Shown here: positions 43,520 to 54,599 of the stretch, piece by piece
Layout: every line of letters begins with the position of its first letter
How positions within the stretch are numbered: the stretch's first letter is position 1
Source of the DNA: Gymnopilus junonius
Taxonomy: Eukaryota > Basidiomycota > Agaricomycetes > Agaricales > Galerinaceae
NCBI GenBank assembly: GCA_015501075.1
Contig: JADNYJ010000023.1
Coordinates: forward strand, 124,001 to 188,000
Direction: 5' to 3'
DNA: 64,000 nt
Made by a program: the position numbers and the translations under genes
Notes under the pieces: generated by a model
What the model was told of the DNA's origin: nothing
The model's input: only the letters and a program-made list of their open reading frames with translations
The model's database searches: none

Positions 43520-44063
43520 TTAAGCGCAGGTAACAGAGTCGACGAGCCAGTTGGCAGCGATACCGGTCTTGGTTTGACCGACCCATCCCTCAATGTCGGC
43601 GGCCGTCTGAGTGGCGGTCAAGCCATCAGCAGAGATGGTGTCGACGACGGCGTAGGTACCATCGGCGTTCGCGGTGAAGGAAGAACCATGTTGCTGCAAG
43701 ACGAAAACAAAAGGTACGTCAGCATCATATATGAGATGACTTCAAGAAGACTAGGAGGTAAGAATTCAGAACTTCAAGCAGATGCGTACGTTGATTGCAT
43801 CTCCAGTCTCCTCAGAAAGGGCTCTGCCGATGACTAGAGAGAGGAAACGTATTGGTTTACTTTTTTATACCTCTGGATAACAGTATGAAATACTCACCGA
43901 AGTTGAATTCAGCGACCAAGTTGGTGCTCGGGTCGACAGGGGCGTCGGGGGTGAGCACGAGGGTGCAAGTGGCGGCATCATCACGCTTGGCGACAATGGC
44001 AGAGGCAGAGACTACAGCGACAGCTGCGAGGGTGACGAAAATGCTGGAGAGCTTGAACTGCAT
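43520..44063 (-). CDS. Small secreted protein with Kex2-like site
   Basis: Three exons (44063-43898, 43833-43790, 43693-43520) join in phase and give 127 residues. The start MQFKLSSIFVTLAAVAVVSA is a signal peptide, followed by SAIVAKR, a likely Kex2 cut before DDAATC. The mature part has two Cys, one near its start (AATC) and one at the second-last residue (TCA), a likely single disulfide. It contains FTANADGTYAVVDTISADGL and GWVGQTKTGIAANWLVD. I know similar short proteins in agaricomycetes only as hypothetical secreted proteins. No errors are seen in the frame. Confidence 0.8.
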
Positions 44064-45572
44064 AGTGAATTTGAAAGTCGAGTTAGGAAGCTGGGTTTGC
44101 TTGAGTTGGATTGTATAGAACTGTGTGAGTGCTATGAGGACCTTGAGGGATCGAAGGCCTACCTTTTATACCTTTTTCGAGGCGGATATCTGAGCCCGTA
44201 AAGCGAGAGCACCAGTAATGTCTGTCTGACTTTACTCAATGATGCATGCGGTTCCGAAGACAAACAAGGTCTGTCCGACTCTCACGTTCGTACCGACTTC
44301 TTGAGGTTGAGTCAAGAAAAAAGGAATTGTTGTGGCTACATCTATGATCAGATGCGGTCTAGCTGATGGATTTGTTTCGTGTACATCTGTGGTCCGATAT
44401 GAATTACATAGTCTTTCTTGACTCCACCAAGTTTTTCCCTGAAGCTCACAGAAGCCAGCATCTAAAGCATCTGCTGATTGTGTCACAGTAGTTCAGATAC
44501 TTTAGTATAGATGGTTAGTACAAAGATGCAATTTCAAGCACTTTACAGCTGGATTCGTTATGGATTTCCAACTTTTCGAACCTTAAGACGCGTCTGTGCT
44601 ATTAATAACACTACCAACCAATTGATGACGAGACGCTGGGAATCCTGCGATCAAGCTTGCTTGGCACACCTGAAACGCCATTACAATTTGGTTGATCCCA
44701 TTTCGAGGCCTTCTCGGTCCCAAAATAGGTTCTCCCACTTGTGGCTCTGTCGATGCCCTTGTATTCTTTTTGGTAGGCATAGGGCATCACTGCCCCACTA
44801 CCCTCAAGAACGCTAAACGATCTGTTTCAACATTTTCATTCCATCAGATGCTCTTCTTACTCTCTGCCGTTCATCTGATAGTTTGATACCACACTCACAT
44901 TTTTCCTAGGAACCTTGAGAATGACTGTACTATTGGGAGATGTGTTCACGTCGTTGCATTATTTTCTTTTGGGCGCTTTGGCGGAGGGTTAAGTCACGAT
45001 GTTGTTGCTTGTCATTCGACTCTGTACAACACAATAACTCCTTGAAATTGTGGCAGAATTTGAAAAGGTTCATTACCACTGAGAACAGTCGAACAGTGCA
45101 CCAAGGCAAACAGTTTAATATGGCAAGTGTGGCGCACAACCTTAACTAGTTCATCCAAAACAATTTGTCCTGGATGAATGAGTACGTGCAGATTTCGTAA
45201 AATTCTAAAGTAAGGTGGATACGTTCCGAATGATGCACTGTCATTCCCTGCTGGTATGGTGAGGGGAGAACTGGTTAACGCACGAATCGGTCCTCGGAGC
45301 CAGTTGTACTTCCCACATGACTTTTGAGTTACCAAGCGAAATTACGTAAGTAAGTGATCTTATCTTATCGAAACAATCACTGATGGTATCGATGTATCGA
45401 TGACGCCACCGACTTTGGAGAAAAGCGCAGCAGATGGCGAAGATGATCCAGAATCCAGGGAAGTCCAGAGAAAGTCCGGTACGATACGAATTCAACGATT
45501 CAATGTTACAATTGTTCAATAAAATTCTTCTTCTTCTACTTCCAAACTTCACTATCATTACAAGAGGCGTGC
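44064..45572. other. Intergenic between secreted protein and cyclophilin
   Basis: Includes the upstream region of the 44063 gene and the downstream region of cyclophilin. The frames present (for example 44232-44486 minus, 44511-44816 plus) lack splice context and recognisable motifs. Confidence 0.4.
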
Positions 45573-46450
45573 TTAGACGGTTCCGGACTTGGCGATGGTG
45601 ACCTTTTTCGAGGTCTTGCCGGACGAGGAGCCGAGCTTTTCGATGGCCTTGACAACGTCCAAGCCCTCAACGACCTCGCCTGAAGAATTCGTCAGATTTG
45701 TGACCTCTTCATAAAATGGAGAGAATACTCACCGAAGACGACGTGGGCGCCATCCAACCAGGAAGTGACGACAGTGGTGATGAAGAATTGGGAGCCGTTG
45801 GTGTTCTTTCCGGCGTTAGCCATGGAGAGGAGACCGGGCTTGGTGTGCTTGAGCTGGAAGTTCTCATCTGTAACACCATCGAAAAATCAGTCTAGACATA
45901 ATTGAAACACATTCAAGACATACCGGCGAACTTCTCTCCGTAGATAGACTTGCCACCGGTGCCGTTGCCCTTGGTGAAGTCACCGCCCTGGAGCATGAAT
46001 TGAGGAATCACACGGTGGAAAGAGGATCCCTCATATCCGTAGCCGTTCTGGCCAGTAGCGAGCTCACGGAAGTTACGGGCGGTCTTGGGGACGACATCGT
46101 CGAAAAGTTTGAAGACGATGCGGCCAGCTGGCTGGTTGTCGACGGTGATGTCAAACTGTAAGCAAAAAAGGTTTTAGCCTCATCTAAGCCTAGACCTACT
46201 ATCGCAGGCAAAACGGAACTTTATTCCCAAGAGAGGCAGAAGAAAAGAAAGGTTCGCCTCGCGCTTGCATCGAGGCGTGCAGGGCGAGGCAATCAGGCGA
46301 TTTAATTAATCTCCTCTCAGGCCTGCTATTGCCCACGCCTCACCTTAGGGCTGATCAAACATCGAAGTATCGTATCGTGCTCGGGGGACGCGATCCGACG
46401 AAATCGAGGGGATGGGAAGGGAAATGAACACTCACGAATACGTTGGACAT
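45573..46450 (-). CDS. Cyclophilin A (peptidyl-prolyl cis-trans isomerase)
   Basis: Exons are 46450-46436, 46155-45924, 45867-45733 and 45679-45573, giving 162 residues, the usual length of cytosolic cyclophilins. It begins [20 protein letters not shown] and carries the active-site blocks [20 protein letters not shown], the Arg/Phe/Gln residues of the catalytic pocket, [18 protein letters not shown], then [12 protein letters not shown] with the Trp and His expected for cyclosporin-sensitive forms. It isomerises Xaa-Pro bonds and acts in folding and signalling. The first intron is long for this window (280 nt) and lies after codon 5, as is common in highly expressed fungal genes. The frame is intact through all exons. 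Fungal names such as CPR1 or cyp1 would fit, but no symbol is assigned. Confidence 0.97.
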
Positions 46451-46986
46451 GGTCGATCGATGTAGATGGTGGAGTGAAAGAGGAGAGATTGGATGTGTGT
46501 TGGGGTTTGCGGTGCAATCAGTTTTGCGCCTCTCGTTTATATCAGCCCCCCGGCAGTTACCGAGTGTGGTCCATTTCCAAATCGAGACGGCATGTCCATG
46601 TTGCACCCATCGGTCCATCGATCTAGATCGTTCATACAGTTTCTCACTATCTACCTTCGTAACAGGCGGATGCTTCTATACTGACGAAATTCAGTTACAG
46701 TTGCACACGCTTTGACCGCTGATTTCTACCGAATAGGGTTTAACACCCATACAAATCACGAGCCTCTCTGGTCCATTACGAATTTATGCAATCATTGTCA
46801 AGGACGGAATAATCGTTAACGCACGTGTTCCTGCAGCTCAGGGCAAATGCATTGATGGAGCAAGCACAGATCTTCAGCCTATAAATCAAGGTTGTCTATG
46901 GCACAAGTGGGGACCAGTCTTCATCAAATCATCACATGCCGACCTTGCTATACTTATCCACATCATCTTCTAACGCTCGGTCCTGA

Positions 46987-47328
46987 CTAAAGTGAGAAGA
47001 TTCCTGGAAAAAGGGTTCCACCTAGACATAGCATTGCGAATAGGGTTCTGTCATATGTAGTAAAAATAAATTTGATGGGTATGTAAAGTTTAACAGAATA
47101 AGCCTTACTTACCTTGGAGTCGGTATTTTGGTCGTAAACGAAATGATTTGAGATGCTCTGCGCACAGTAATAAAGGTCAGCTATATTCGAACGTACCATT
47201 GGTATAAAATGAAAGCGAGCAACAGAAGTTCCTCCAGTAGTTCTCGTTACGGCTGTGTTATGAGCCGCGTTACATAAACCAAGCATTGCAGCGGTACATA
47301 TTGATGTGAACATCCCGTACTGACACAT
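46987..47328 (-). CDS. Possible small spliced gene, unknown
   Basis: The frame from ATG 47328 reads MCQYGMFTSICTAAMLGLCN AAHNTAVTRTTGGTSVARFH FIPM, then meets a GTACGT donor near 47200. TGTGCGCAG ends a short intron and the next exon reads SISNHFVYDQNTDSK before GTAAGTAAG near 47112. The two splice sites are good. The 3' end is not resolved and the family is not recognised. Confidence 0.35.
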   Translation of the reverse strand: MCQYGMFTSICTAAMLGLCNAAHNTAVTRTTGGTSVARFHFIPMVRSNIADLYYCAQSISNHFVYDQNTDSKVSKAYSVKLYIPIKFIFTTYDRTLFAMLCLGGTLFPGIFSL

Positions 47329-47652
47329 GTTATACCCGCAGCATGACTATTCTATAGACATAGGTAAGACTGGGTGTGTTGGCTGACCGGACGTCCAGGC
47401 AATAAATGCATTGGCCAAGCTTGAACACGGATCGAGATTCTGAGGACGGTGCAACAATCAAAGGATTGATAAAGGACTAGGCAGGGTGATGATGAAAGAG
47501 CGATAAAGGACGAGGAGTGACACACGTGACTGTGTGAAAACGGCTTGCACGGTTGAGTTTGGTTGTAGGCTGATTGTTGTGGGAGGAAGGATAGTTTCTT
47601 TTGCAATTACGCGGAGGGCAGAAACTGACAAAGGGCCAAACCACTTCAGACT

Positions 47653-50600
47653 ATGGCAGCGTCTGGAGGAGCTGCGGCCCCCGTGCTGCCTCCAATGCCC
47701 GACTTTCTTTCTTCCTCTGCCGCCGACCCCCTCACCTTCTCCACCGCAGGCGACATGAAATTCTATCTCCAAAACCTCCTCGACAGCAAGGAGAGGCAGC
47801 TCCAACAGGCAGGCAGTCTTGGGCAGCGGGTTCTTGCCCAGCAGATGGAATTGGAGGAGCGCATCAGACAACTACAGGAGCTCGAGGCAGATAAGGGCGA
47901 GGACGACCAGATCGACCATGAGGCTAGGGAACGGTATCACGAGCTGGCAGAGACCGTCGTTGCTTGGGACCAGGAGAACGCGCAGCTTTCTAGTGCGTTT
48001 GGTGGGAGCTCAAAGGTGTGTCGTTTGCGCTGCGGTGCCACTTGTGCTGTTTATCTGACCACTTTCGGCTTACATAGCGCTTTATGAATGGCACATCACA
48101 TTCACCTGCAGTGCCCTATGCCGACCTCCCTAGAGAGGAGTCCGAACGCTCAAAATCCTCTGGGACTTCCGCCGCTCAATCAAGGCGCGCCAAAAACGCG
48201 GCCCATCGTGCTGATGATGTCGGTAAGTACTGATGATGGCCTACTGCTGCCCAAGAAACTCATGGCTTCTCAGAATTCGCCTTTGAAATCGGCAGTGGCT
48301 TGCTCACTGAAGTCCGACGACTCCAAAGCCTCCTCGGAGAACGCGATAAAGCCATTCAAGACATGAAAGAAGAGAAGGACGATATTGAAAAATCGGTCGA
48401 AGCCCTCAGGACTGCTCTCAGGCAACAGGAACAAAGTGCTGGTATGTTTATTATTTATTTATTCGGTATCTATTCAAAGTCATTCATTGTTTTTTTTACC
48501 GCAGACAAGTTCAAAGAAGAAAACTGGAATCTCGAAGTAAACCTCCAAGAACTGCGTGCCCAATACACCGACTCCCAGTCCTCCGTGCAACGGCTTGAAT
48601 CTGAACACAAACGACTAACCAAAGCCCTTTCCAATGCCCGCGATTCTGGAGATCAGCACAAGAACGAGTCTGAACGTCTGCAAAACGTTATTGAAGAGAT
48701 GAAGGCCAAACACGAGACAGATATCGCCCAGGCTCGCAAACACGCTGCTGGCCTCTCCCGGGATAAGTCTGATCTGCAACAAGCTATAGATACCCTCAAA
48801 GCAGAGGTTGCTCGTGCCGGACGACGCATCCCTCGGTTCGGGTCCCCACTTACACCAGGCCACGGGGAAACCAAAGACTTCCTCACCCCCGCAGGAGGAC
48901 TCCATGATGATGCCGACTCAGATGTATTCGGCACTGGTCGTCCCTCCATGAACCGTCGCAACTTGGACGTATCAGGCCTCTTTCCGCCAGACGATTTGGG
49001 AAGCGACTTTGGCGACAACTCTCCTGATCCGTCGCCGCTTCGCAAACCCTTCTTGGCAGCCAATCACCCTACGAATGAGATCGAGGCGCTGCAGCAGCGC
49101 TTGGCCCATGCGCAGCGGCAGATTAATACGCTGAAAGGGTCCTTGAACCGTGAGAAGCAGTTACGGATGCGGTTAGAGGGCGCCGCTGGCCATCGCCGGG
49201 TGGGATCTAATGGAATGGAAGTGGAAGATGATGAAGCTGAAGAGTTCGAAGAGTACCAGGATGAGAATACGGCTGTAGATGGTGGTAATGCCAAGCGCGT
49301 GGCGAAGAGGTCAACGACGCCGTTCAAAGTGGGTGGTGGACGAGGCGGACGGGGGAGGGGCAGAGGAAGGGGGGGTATTACTCTTATTCAGAGGCTTGGT
49401 CTGGCTGCTAGCAGCCCTGCTTCTGAATTCAATGATGAAGAGGACCTTCAACCTGATGCTGATAACAGCGCGGACGGCTCACCTGCCCCGCCTGTGCCTC
49501 CCATTCCCATTCACTTCAACCAAGCAGATGCAGAGGAAGACGAGGTCTCTCAGTTCTTCGGAAGCAGCCATGGTCATGAACAAGGAGACGTATCATTACA
49601 AGGAGAAGATCAAGGACGCGTCTCCCGCTCGCCCTCACCCCCCGCCTCCCCCATCCAGCTCAACTCGAACCGTACGTCCGTGGCAAGCGTAGATGGCATG
49701 GACCCTATCTTCGCGAATGTGCTCAAGCGCGTCCCATCCAATGGCTCTGCTTACCGTAGCCCACTCCGTCAAGCTGTCCTGGGACGCTCTGCAGGTCGCC
49801 GCCAACGCGGTGGTGTTCCATTCAAGGAGGCCAGACCGCCATCGATCGTGGACGCTCCCGAGGCTTTGTCGTCTGAACTTGGAGGCGATATGGAGTCCCC
49901 CATGAAGGCGTTCAATTCAAGTTTGCTGAATGAGGTCGAGATCCCTGAAGAAGAGGTCGACGAGGACGGCGTGGAGTATATTAGAGTGAGGAAAGTCGAG
50001 AAGATCGAGTTTGGATGCCAAACGGAGCCGGAGCTCGAGAAGTCGGTGGTGGAGGATGATAGGACGATCTTGCTCTCTGAGCAACCATCTGTTGTCCACG
50101 TTCCTGTTGAGGCTGAAGCTGTACCGGCGCCTGTGCCAACACCAGAACAAGAGCCAGAGCATGTTGAGATGGGTGTACAATCTGACCCTGAACCAGAACC
50201 CGAACCTGCTCCTTTACCGCCTCCGCCACCTCAAGTTATTACAGCAGAGATGGGTCTTCAGACCGAGCCTGAGCCTGTACCAGAACCAGAGCCTCCTGTA
50301 GTCGTGGAGAAAGCAGAGATGGGCATCCAGCACCATATACCAGAACCCGTGCCCGTGCTGATCGACAGTGGGATTGAGACTGATCCCCTGCCTGTGCTGG
50401 TTGACAGTGGGTCTGGGACTGATCCTCTGCCTGAGCCTGCGCCTGCTCCTGTTCCGCCCAAGAAGACCTACGCCAACGCCAATATTGGCAATGGTCTTCC
50501 ACCTCTTGTTATTAGGGACATTGGTGCAGGTCGCAGAGCTACGATCACCCAATCTGATATTTCTCGCGTAAGTTCTACCAGCGGCGGGGATACGACTATC

Positions 50601-53390
50601 ACGCGGACCTTCTTGGCTCATCCTCGTCTTGGGCAGGGGGATGAAGATGATAATGAGATTGATGAAGGCGAGGAGACGGAGACGGGCGCGGATGATACGG
50701 AAGACGATTATCATGATGCACGACAGAGCATTGTGATGACTACTCCCTCAGAGGATTTCCATTCCATCAGGACCATTACGGACAATGATTACTCTGATGT
50801 GGGCAGTGACGATGATGATGATGACGCGGAGAGCATCAAGGCGTCTCATTTCTCTGTCCATGACAGGTCACAGAGTTCGTTGGACCAGAGGCCGGCGACC
50901 TCCACCTCAGTGTATTACGAGGCGGAGGAGCCCGAGTCTGTTAGGCTTCGTCACGAAGAAGAGCGCGCGCAGGTGGTGATGATGAGCCTTTGCAGATGAA
51001 AAGGGAAGTGTCGTATGAAACTGTGGGCGTCAGTGCGGATTTGTACGAGCCCCCGTCGCCTGTGGTCATTGAGCGGATTAGGTCGCCGCCGCCTCCGCCA
51101 CCCAAGCCTGAAGTCAAGGAGATGTCCATACAAACAGACGAGTGGAAACCTCCTGTACCACCTCCTGCACCTACACCCGTTCCTTTGCTAGCACCAGCAC
51201 TAGCGCCTACACCTGTAGTTCAGGCCTCCTCTGTTCTTGTCCCGCTGTCACCTTCGCCTGCTTCCAAAGGGCTCTATCGTGTCGGGTCGACTGGGCAACA
51301 ATTCCAGTTCATACTTCCTCCACCTCCGCCTATCTCTGCCAATGCCAGTGCTGCTACTACCAATTCCACAGGACAGCAACACCAACCTCCTCACTCCGCG
51401 CCTATACCTGTCATGGGCGGTCCAGTGTTCACCGCTCCTTCTCCTATTTCCAGTGTATTCCGTGAATCGACCCTTGGGCGACGTACTGCAACGCCTTCGG
51501 TTAGACGACAATCCATTGAGTCGTTGGTCTCCCTGGCGCCGGCGCGGAAGATCAACCGCGTTCGAGAGTGCCTTCTTCATCTGGTAACGCCATTTTGACA
51601 TCTATTGACAAGTCAAGGCCGCCTGTAATGTCTCTGCCGCCTCCGCCAAAGTTGCCTCCTCCACCAGGTAGCATGGCCCCTCCCGCCTTCATCCCAGAGC
51701 GCAAGGCCTTGTCGATTTTGAACGGGGACGGGCCTCCACCTCGACCTTCCTCGCCACCGCCGCCTGAGCTTGTGCAGAGGGCGACAACGCCGCTAGGTTC
51801 GATTCTGTCCGTTCCTGGTAAGTATGGTTCACAGCGCTCGCATGGGTCGAGTCTGCCTCCTTCTCAGGCCAACTTGAGGCAGCCCCCATCGACGAGCAGC
51901 TTTAGGTCTTCCGGGGCCTTGAGTGGGGGTGGAAATACACTTGCCTCTGTTCCTCCTTCGCAGCATCTTCTTTCATATAGTGTTAGAGAGCGAGAGAGGA
52001 GGGAACGCTCTTCGACTTCGCTTACTTCTGACCATAGCATGGCTTCTCCCAGGTCTTCCATTTCCTCCGATCATCATGGGTATAATAGCTTAAACCAGTC
52101 CACACGCTCGGACACTGGTCCCCCCTCGACGCCCAATAAGACGGCTGATATCACGCCGAGGGCGAACAATGCTGGAGGTGCTGGTCCAGCTGGTGCTTCT
52201 ACGGATCCTGCGATTATCCATGCGATCACACAAACGATGATTGGCGAGTTTTTGTGGAAGTATACAAGGAAGGCGATTGGGAAGGGTGTTGGTGAGAGGA
52301 GGCACGAGAGGTTCTTTTGGGTGCATCCGTATACGAAGACGTTGTATTGGAGCTCGTCGGACCCTGGGTCTTCGAATGTTTCAGAGTCTAGTGCGAAGAG
52401 TGGTATGCCTTGCGTCTTTTAACCTTTTTTGATTCAGAGCTGACTTCTTTGCTTTTCATTCAGCTTACATTGAAGGAGTGCGCTCTGTGCTGGATCCAAA
52501 CCCTATGCCTCCTGGTCTGCATCAATACAGTGTCATTGTGTCTACTCCTCAGAGAGAGATGAAGATCACGTGCCCCACAAAAGACAGGCACGATATTTGG
52601 ATGAACGTATGTTGACATTTTCTTGACATATTGACTAAATCTGATACTTGATGATAGGCTCTCAAATACCTTTTAACGCGTCCGAGTGCGCCTGTTATGA
52701 CCTCTCCTGCTAACAACATCGTTCTGCCTGAAACTCCCGACCACACAGATCACGATCGCAGAGCACCTCTTCTCAGCCCTCAAAGTCAACGCAGCACAAG
52801 GAACGCGGTCCCTGGCGAACCCTGGAACACTACTCCCCGTGGACAACGCAGCAGATCACAGCTTTCCGTCCATGGGTCTGTTGGCAAACGTTCTGGCACG
52901 CCTGCACAGGAGTACCTCCGCTGGAACGCACCTGAGAGCCCTTTCACCCCTGACAAGTCTTTTGTGGACGTTCACCCTCATGATCCTGACGACCTTGACT
53001 TCGAGCTGCATGATGATATGATGTCGGATGAAGGCTATGAAGGGTTGGAGAATGTTCGTGCGTGCTGTGACGGGAAGCATACCGTTGGACATAATGGGAA
53101 GCACCATCATCACCACCATCACGACCAACATCAAAAGGTCAACCAAGGCACGCTTACTAGTAGGCGGAGTGTGGACAACCAGCATTTGGACGTGAACCCG
53201 CACTTGCAGGAACAGGCACGGCCTTCGTCCCCTGCTTGGTCGTTCCGCTCTCGGACGGGTAGCACCCAATCTCATGAAGGCGGTGGAGGTGGAATATTCT
53301 CTTGGGGGCGCGGGAGAAGATGGCAAACGTCGATTTGGATCCAGGCGGTCGACGACGACGAAAGCGTCCATTCCTGTACACGACTCGTAA
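47653..53390 (+). CDS. Num1/Mcp5-like cortical anchor with PH domain
   Basis: Exons are 47653-48015, 48078-48222, 48274-48441, 48505-52402, 52464-52606 and 52658-53390, all with GT..AG introns in phase. The N-terminal third is coiled coil (QLQQAGSLGQRVLAQQMELE; VRRLQSLLGERDKAIQDMKE; LESEHKRLTKALSNARDSG). A second coil (EIEALQQRLAHAQRQINTLK) precedes an RG-rich patch near 49330-49370, a long disordered Pro/Ser region with QT(E/D) motifs and PEPEP runs, and the C-terminal PH domain (IGEFLWKYTRKAIGKGVGER .. RFFWVHPYTKTLYWSSSDPG .. AYIEGVRSVLDPNPMP .. KDRHDIWMNALKYLLTRP), typical of Num1/ApsA/Mcp5. These proteins hold dynein and mitochondria at the cortex. Three one-base frame slips (near 50975, 51555 and 53306, the last in GGGGG) interrupt the long exons; they look like assembly errors. 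A His-rich run lies near 53100. Confidence 0.88.
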
Positions 53391-54358
53391 TACCCCAATG
53401 CTCCCTTCTCTACCTACCTCAACTCTGCACGCTGTACCTTCCATGTCGCAAACTAGACGTCTTTACCCCACCTTTCACCATTAAGGCATACATACCATAA
53501 TTCTGAATACACTCGTACGCTCTCTTTAGTATCTCTTTTCTTTCTTGCTCGTAGTTTGGTTCGTTTGCACTTTTTCGCTTCATCCTTCATCCGTTACCAT
53601 GTTACTCCAAATATTACCAATTCTGTGTCTTTTTGCTTGTCTGTTTCTTTTTATGCTTGTCTCCCTCCCACTCCAGCTAGTTATGATCCTTTGCCTAATG
53701 GTTCATTTCGTATCTACATTCCTTCATGTTTTTTTTCCTCTTTCCATTGATTAACTGCTACCAATTGTTGATATAACGTGTCCGACTCTCTTTTCTCTAT
53801 TCAATATTTCTCTTTCTCGTCTTTGGTGTAGCAACTCATTTCTTGTGCCACTATATATTACATATAACCAATACCACTCTTTTGGCTAATGCTCTATAAC
53901 CCCGTCTAAATCGTATTTTATGTCCTAAAAAGCCATTACGATGACGAGGAGAATCCCCGAGGGATTGAATACCATTCTGAGGATCTCAGGTTGGCCGTCT
54001 GGTGGACTGTACATAGCCAGAGCTCCGAATGCACAGAACTAGAACCCAGATCCATTTGGAAATGTTTGTTAGGTTGTACCTTTTGTTGACCCAGTTTAAA
54101 TGAGAGATAAAATGCTGAAAATTGTTATTGAAGATCCTGGCTTTTCATCTTTCAAACGTTGAGAATGTAAAGGAGTGGGTTCTCCACGATCCATATACTA
54201 TAGACTATGTCTAACTAGATACCGTACATTTACAACAGGTCAAGTACTTCCTAAAAATTTCTGCTTGGAAGAACGAGGAAAGGGCACGGGGGAAACGCGC
54301 CCAGTCAATAGTATTCATTCTTGAACCCATCCAGTGTAAAGCTAGACATTTGTAAGCA
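53391..54358. other. 3' region of the Num1-like gene and spacer
   Basis: T- and C/T-rich DNA with no supported gene. Probably 3' UTR in its first part. Confidence 0.4.
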
Positions 54359-54580
54359 CTAATAATTAAGTTCAAAGTGAAATAACCACACCACTTCTTT
54401 CGCTTCCTTAGCCATAGCGATATTCTTGGCATTAAAATCCAAATAACTCTGAAGATCCTCCTCTGTTGTCCAATACTCATTTACACCAGTGATAGCCAAG
54501 ATCTCGGCTGTGGTTGCTCCGACTGGCGCAAGCCACTGCATCCTGCGTTGCTTCAACTTGCTTGTCATTAGTGAAAACAA
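54359..54580 (-). CDS. Short unidentified reading frame
   Basis: MFSLMTSKLKQRRMQWLAPV then TTAEILAITGVNEYWTTEED and LQSYLDFNAKNIAMAKEAKE looks protein-like, but there is no flanking exon that I can join. It may be a single exon of a decayed gene. Confidence 0.25.
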   Translation of the reverse strand: MFSLMTSKLKQRRMQWLAPVGATTAEILAITGVNEYWTTEEDLQSYLDFNAKNIAMAKEAKEVVWLFHFELNY

Positions 54581-54599
54581 GTTCTATGGCCGTCTAAAT

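Noticed and set aside
44232..44816. Short frames on both strands upstream of the secreted protein
   Set aside because: No motifs, no splice context and codons look random.
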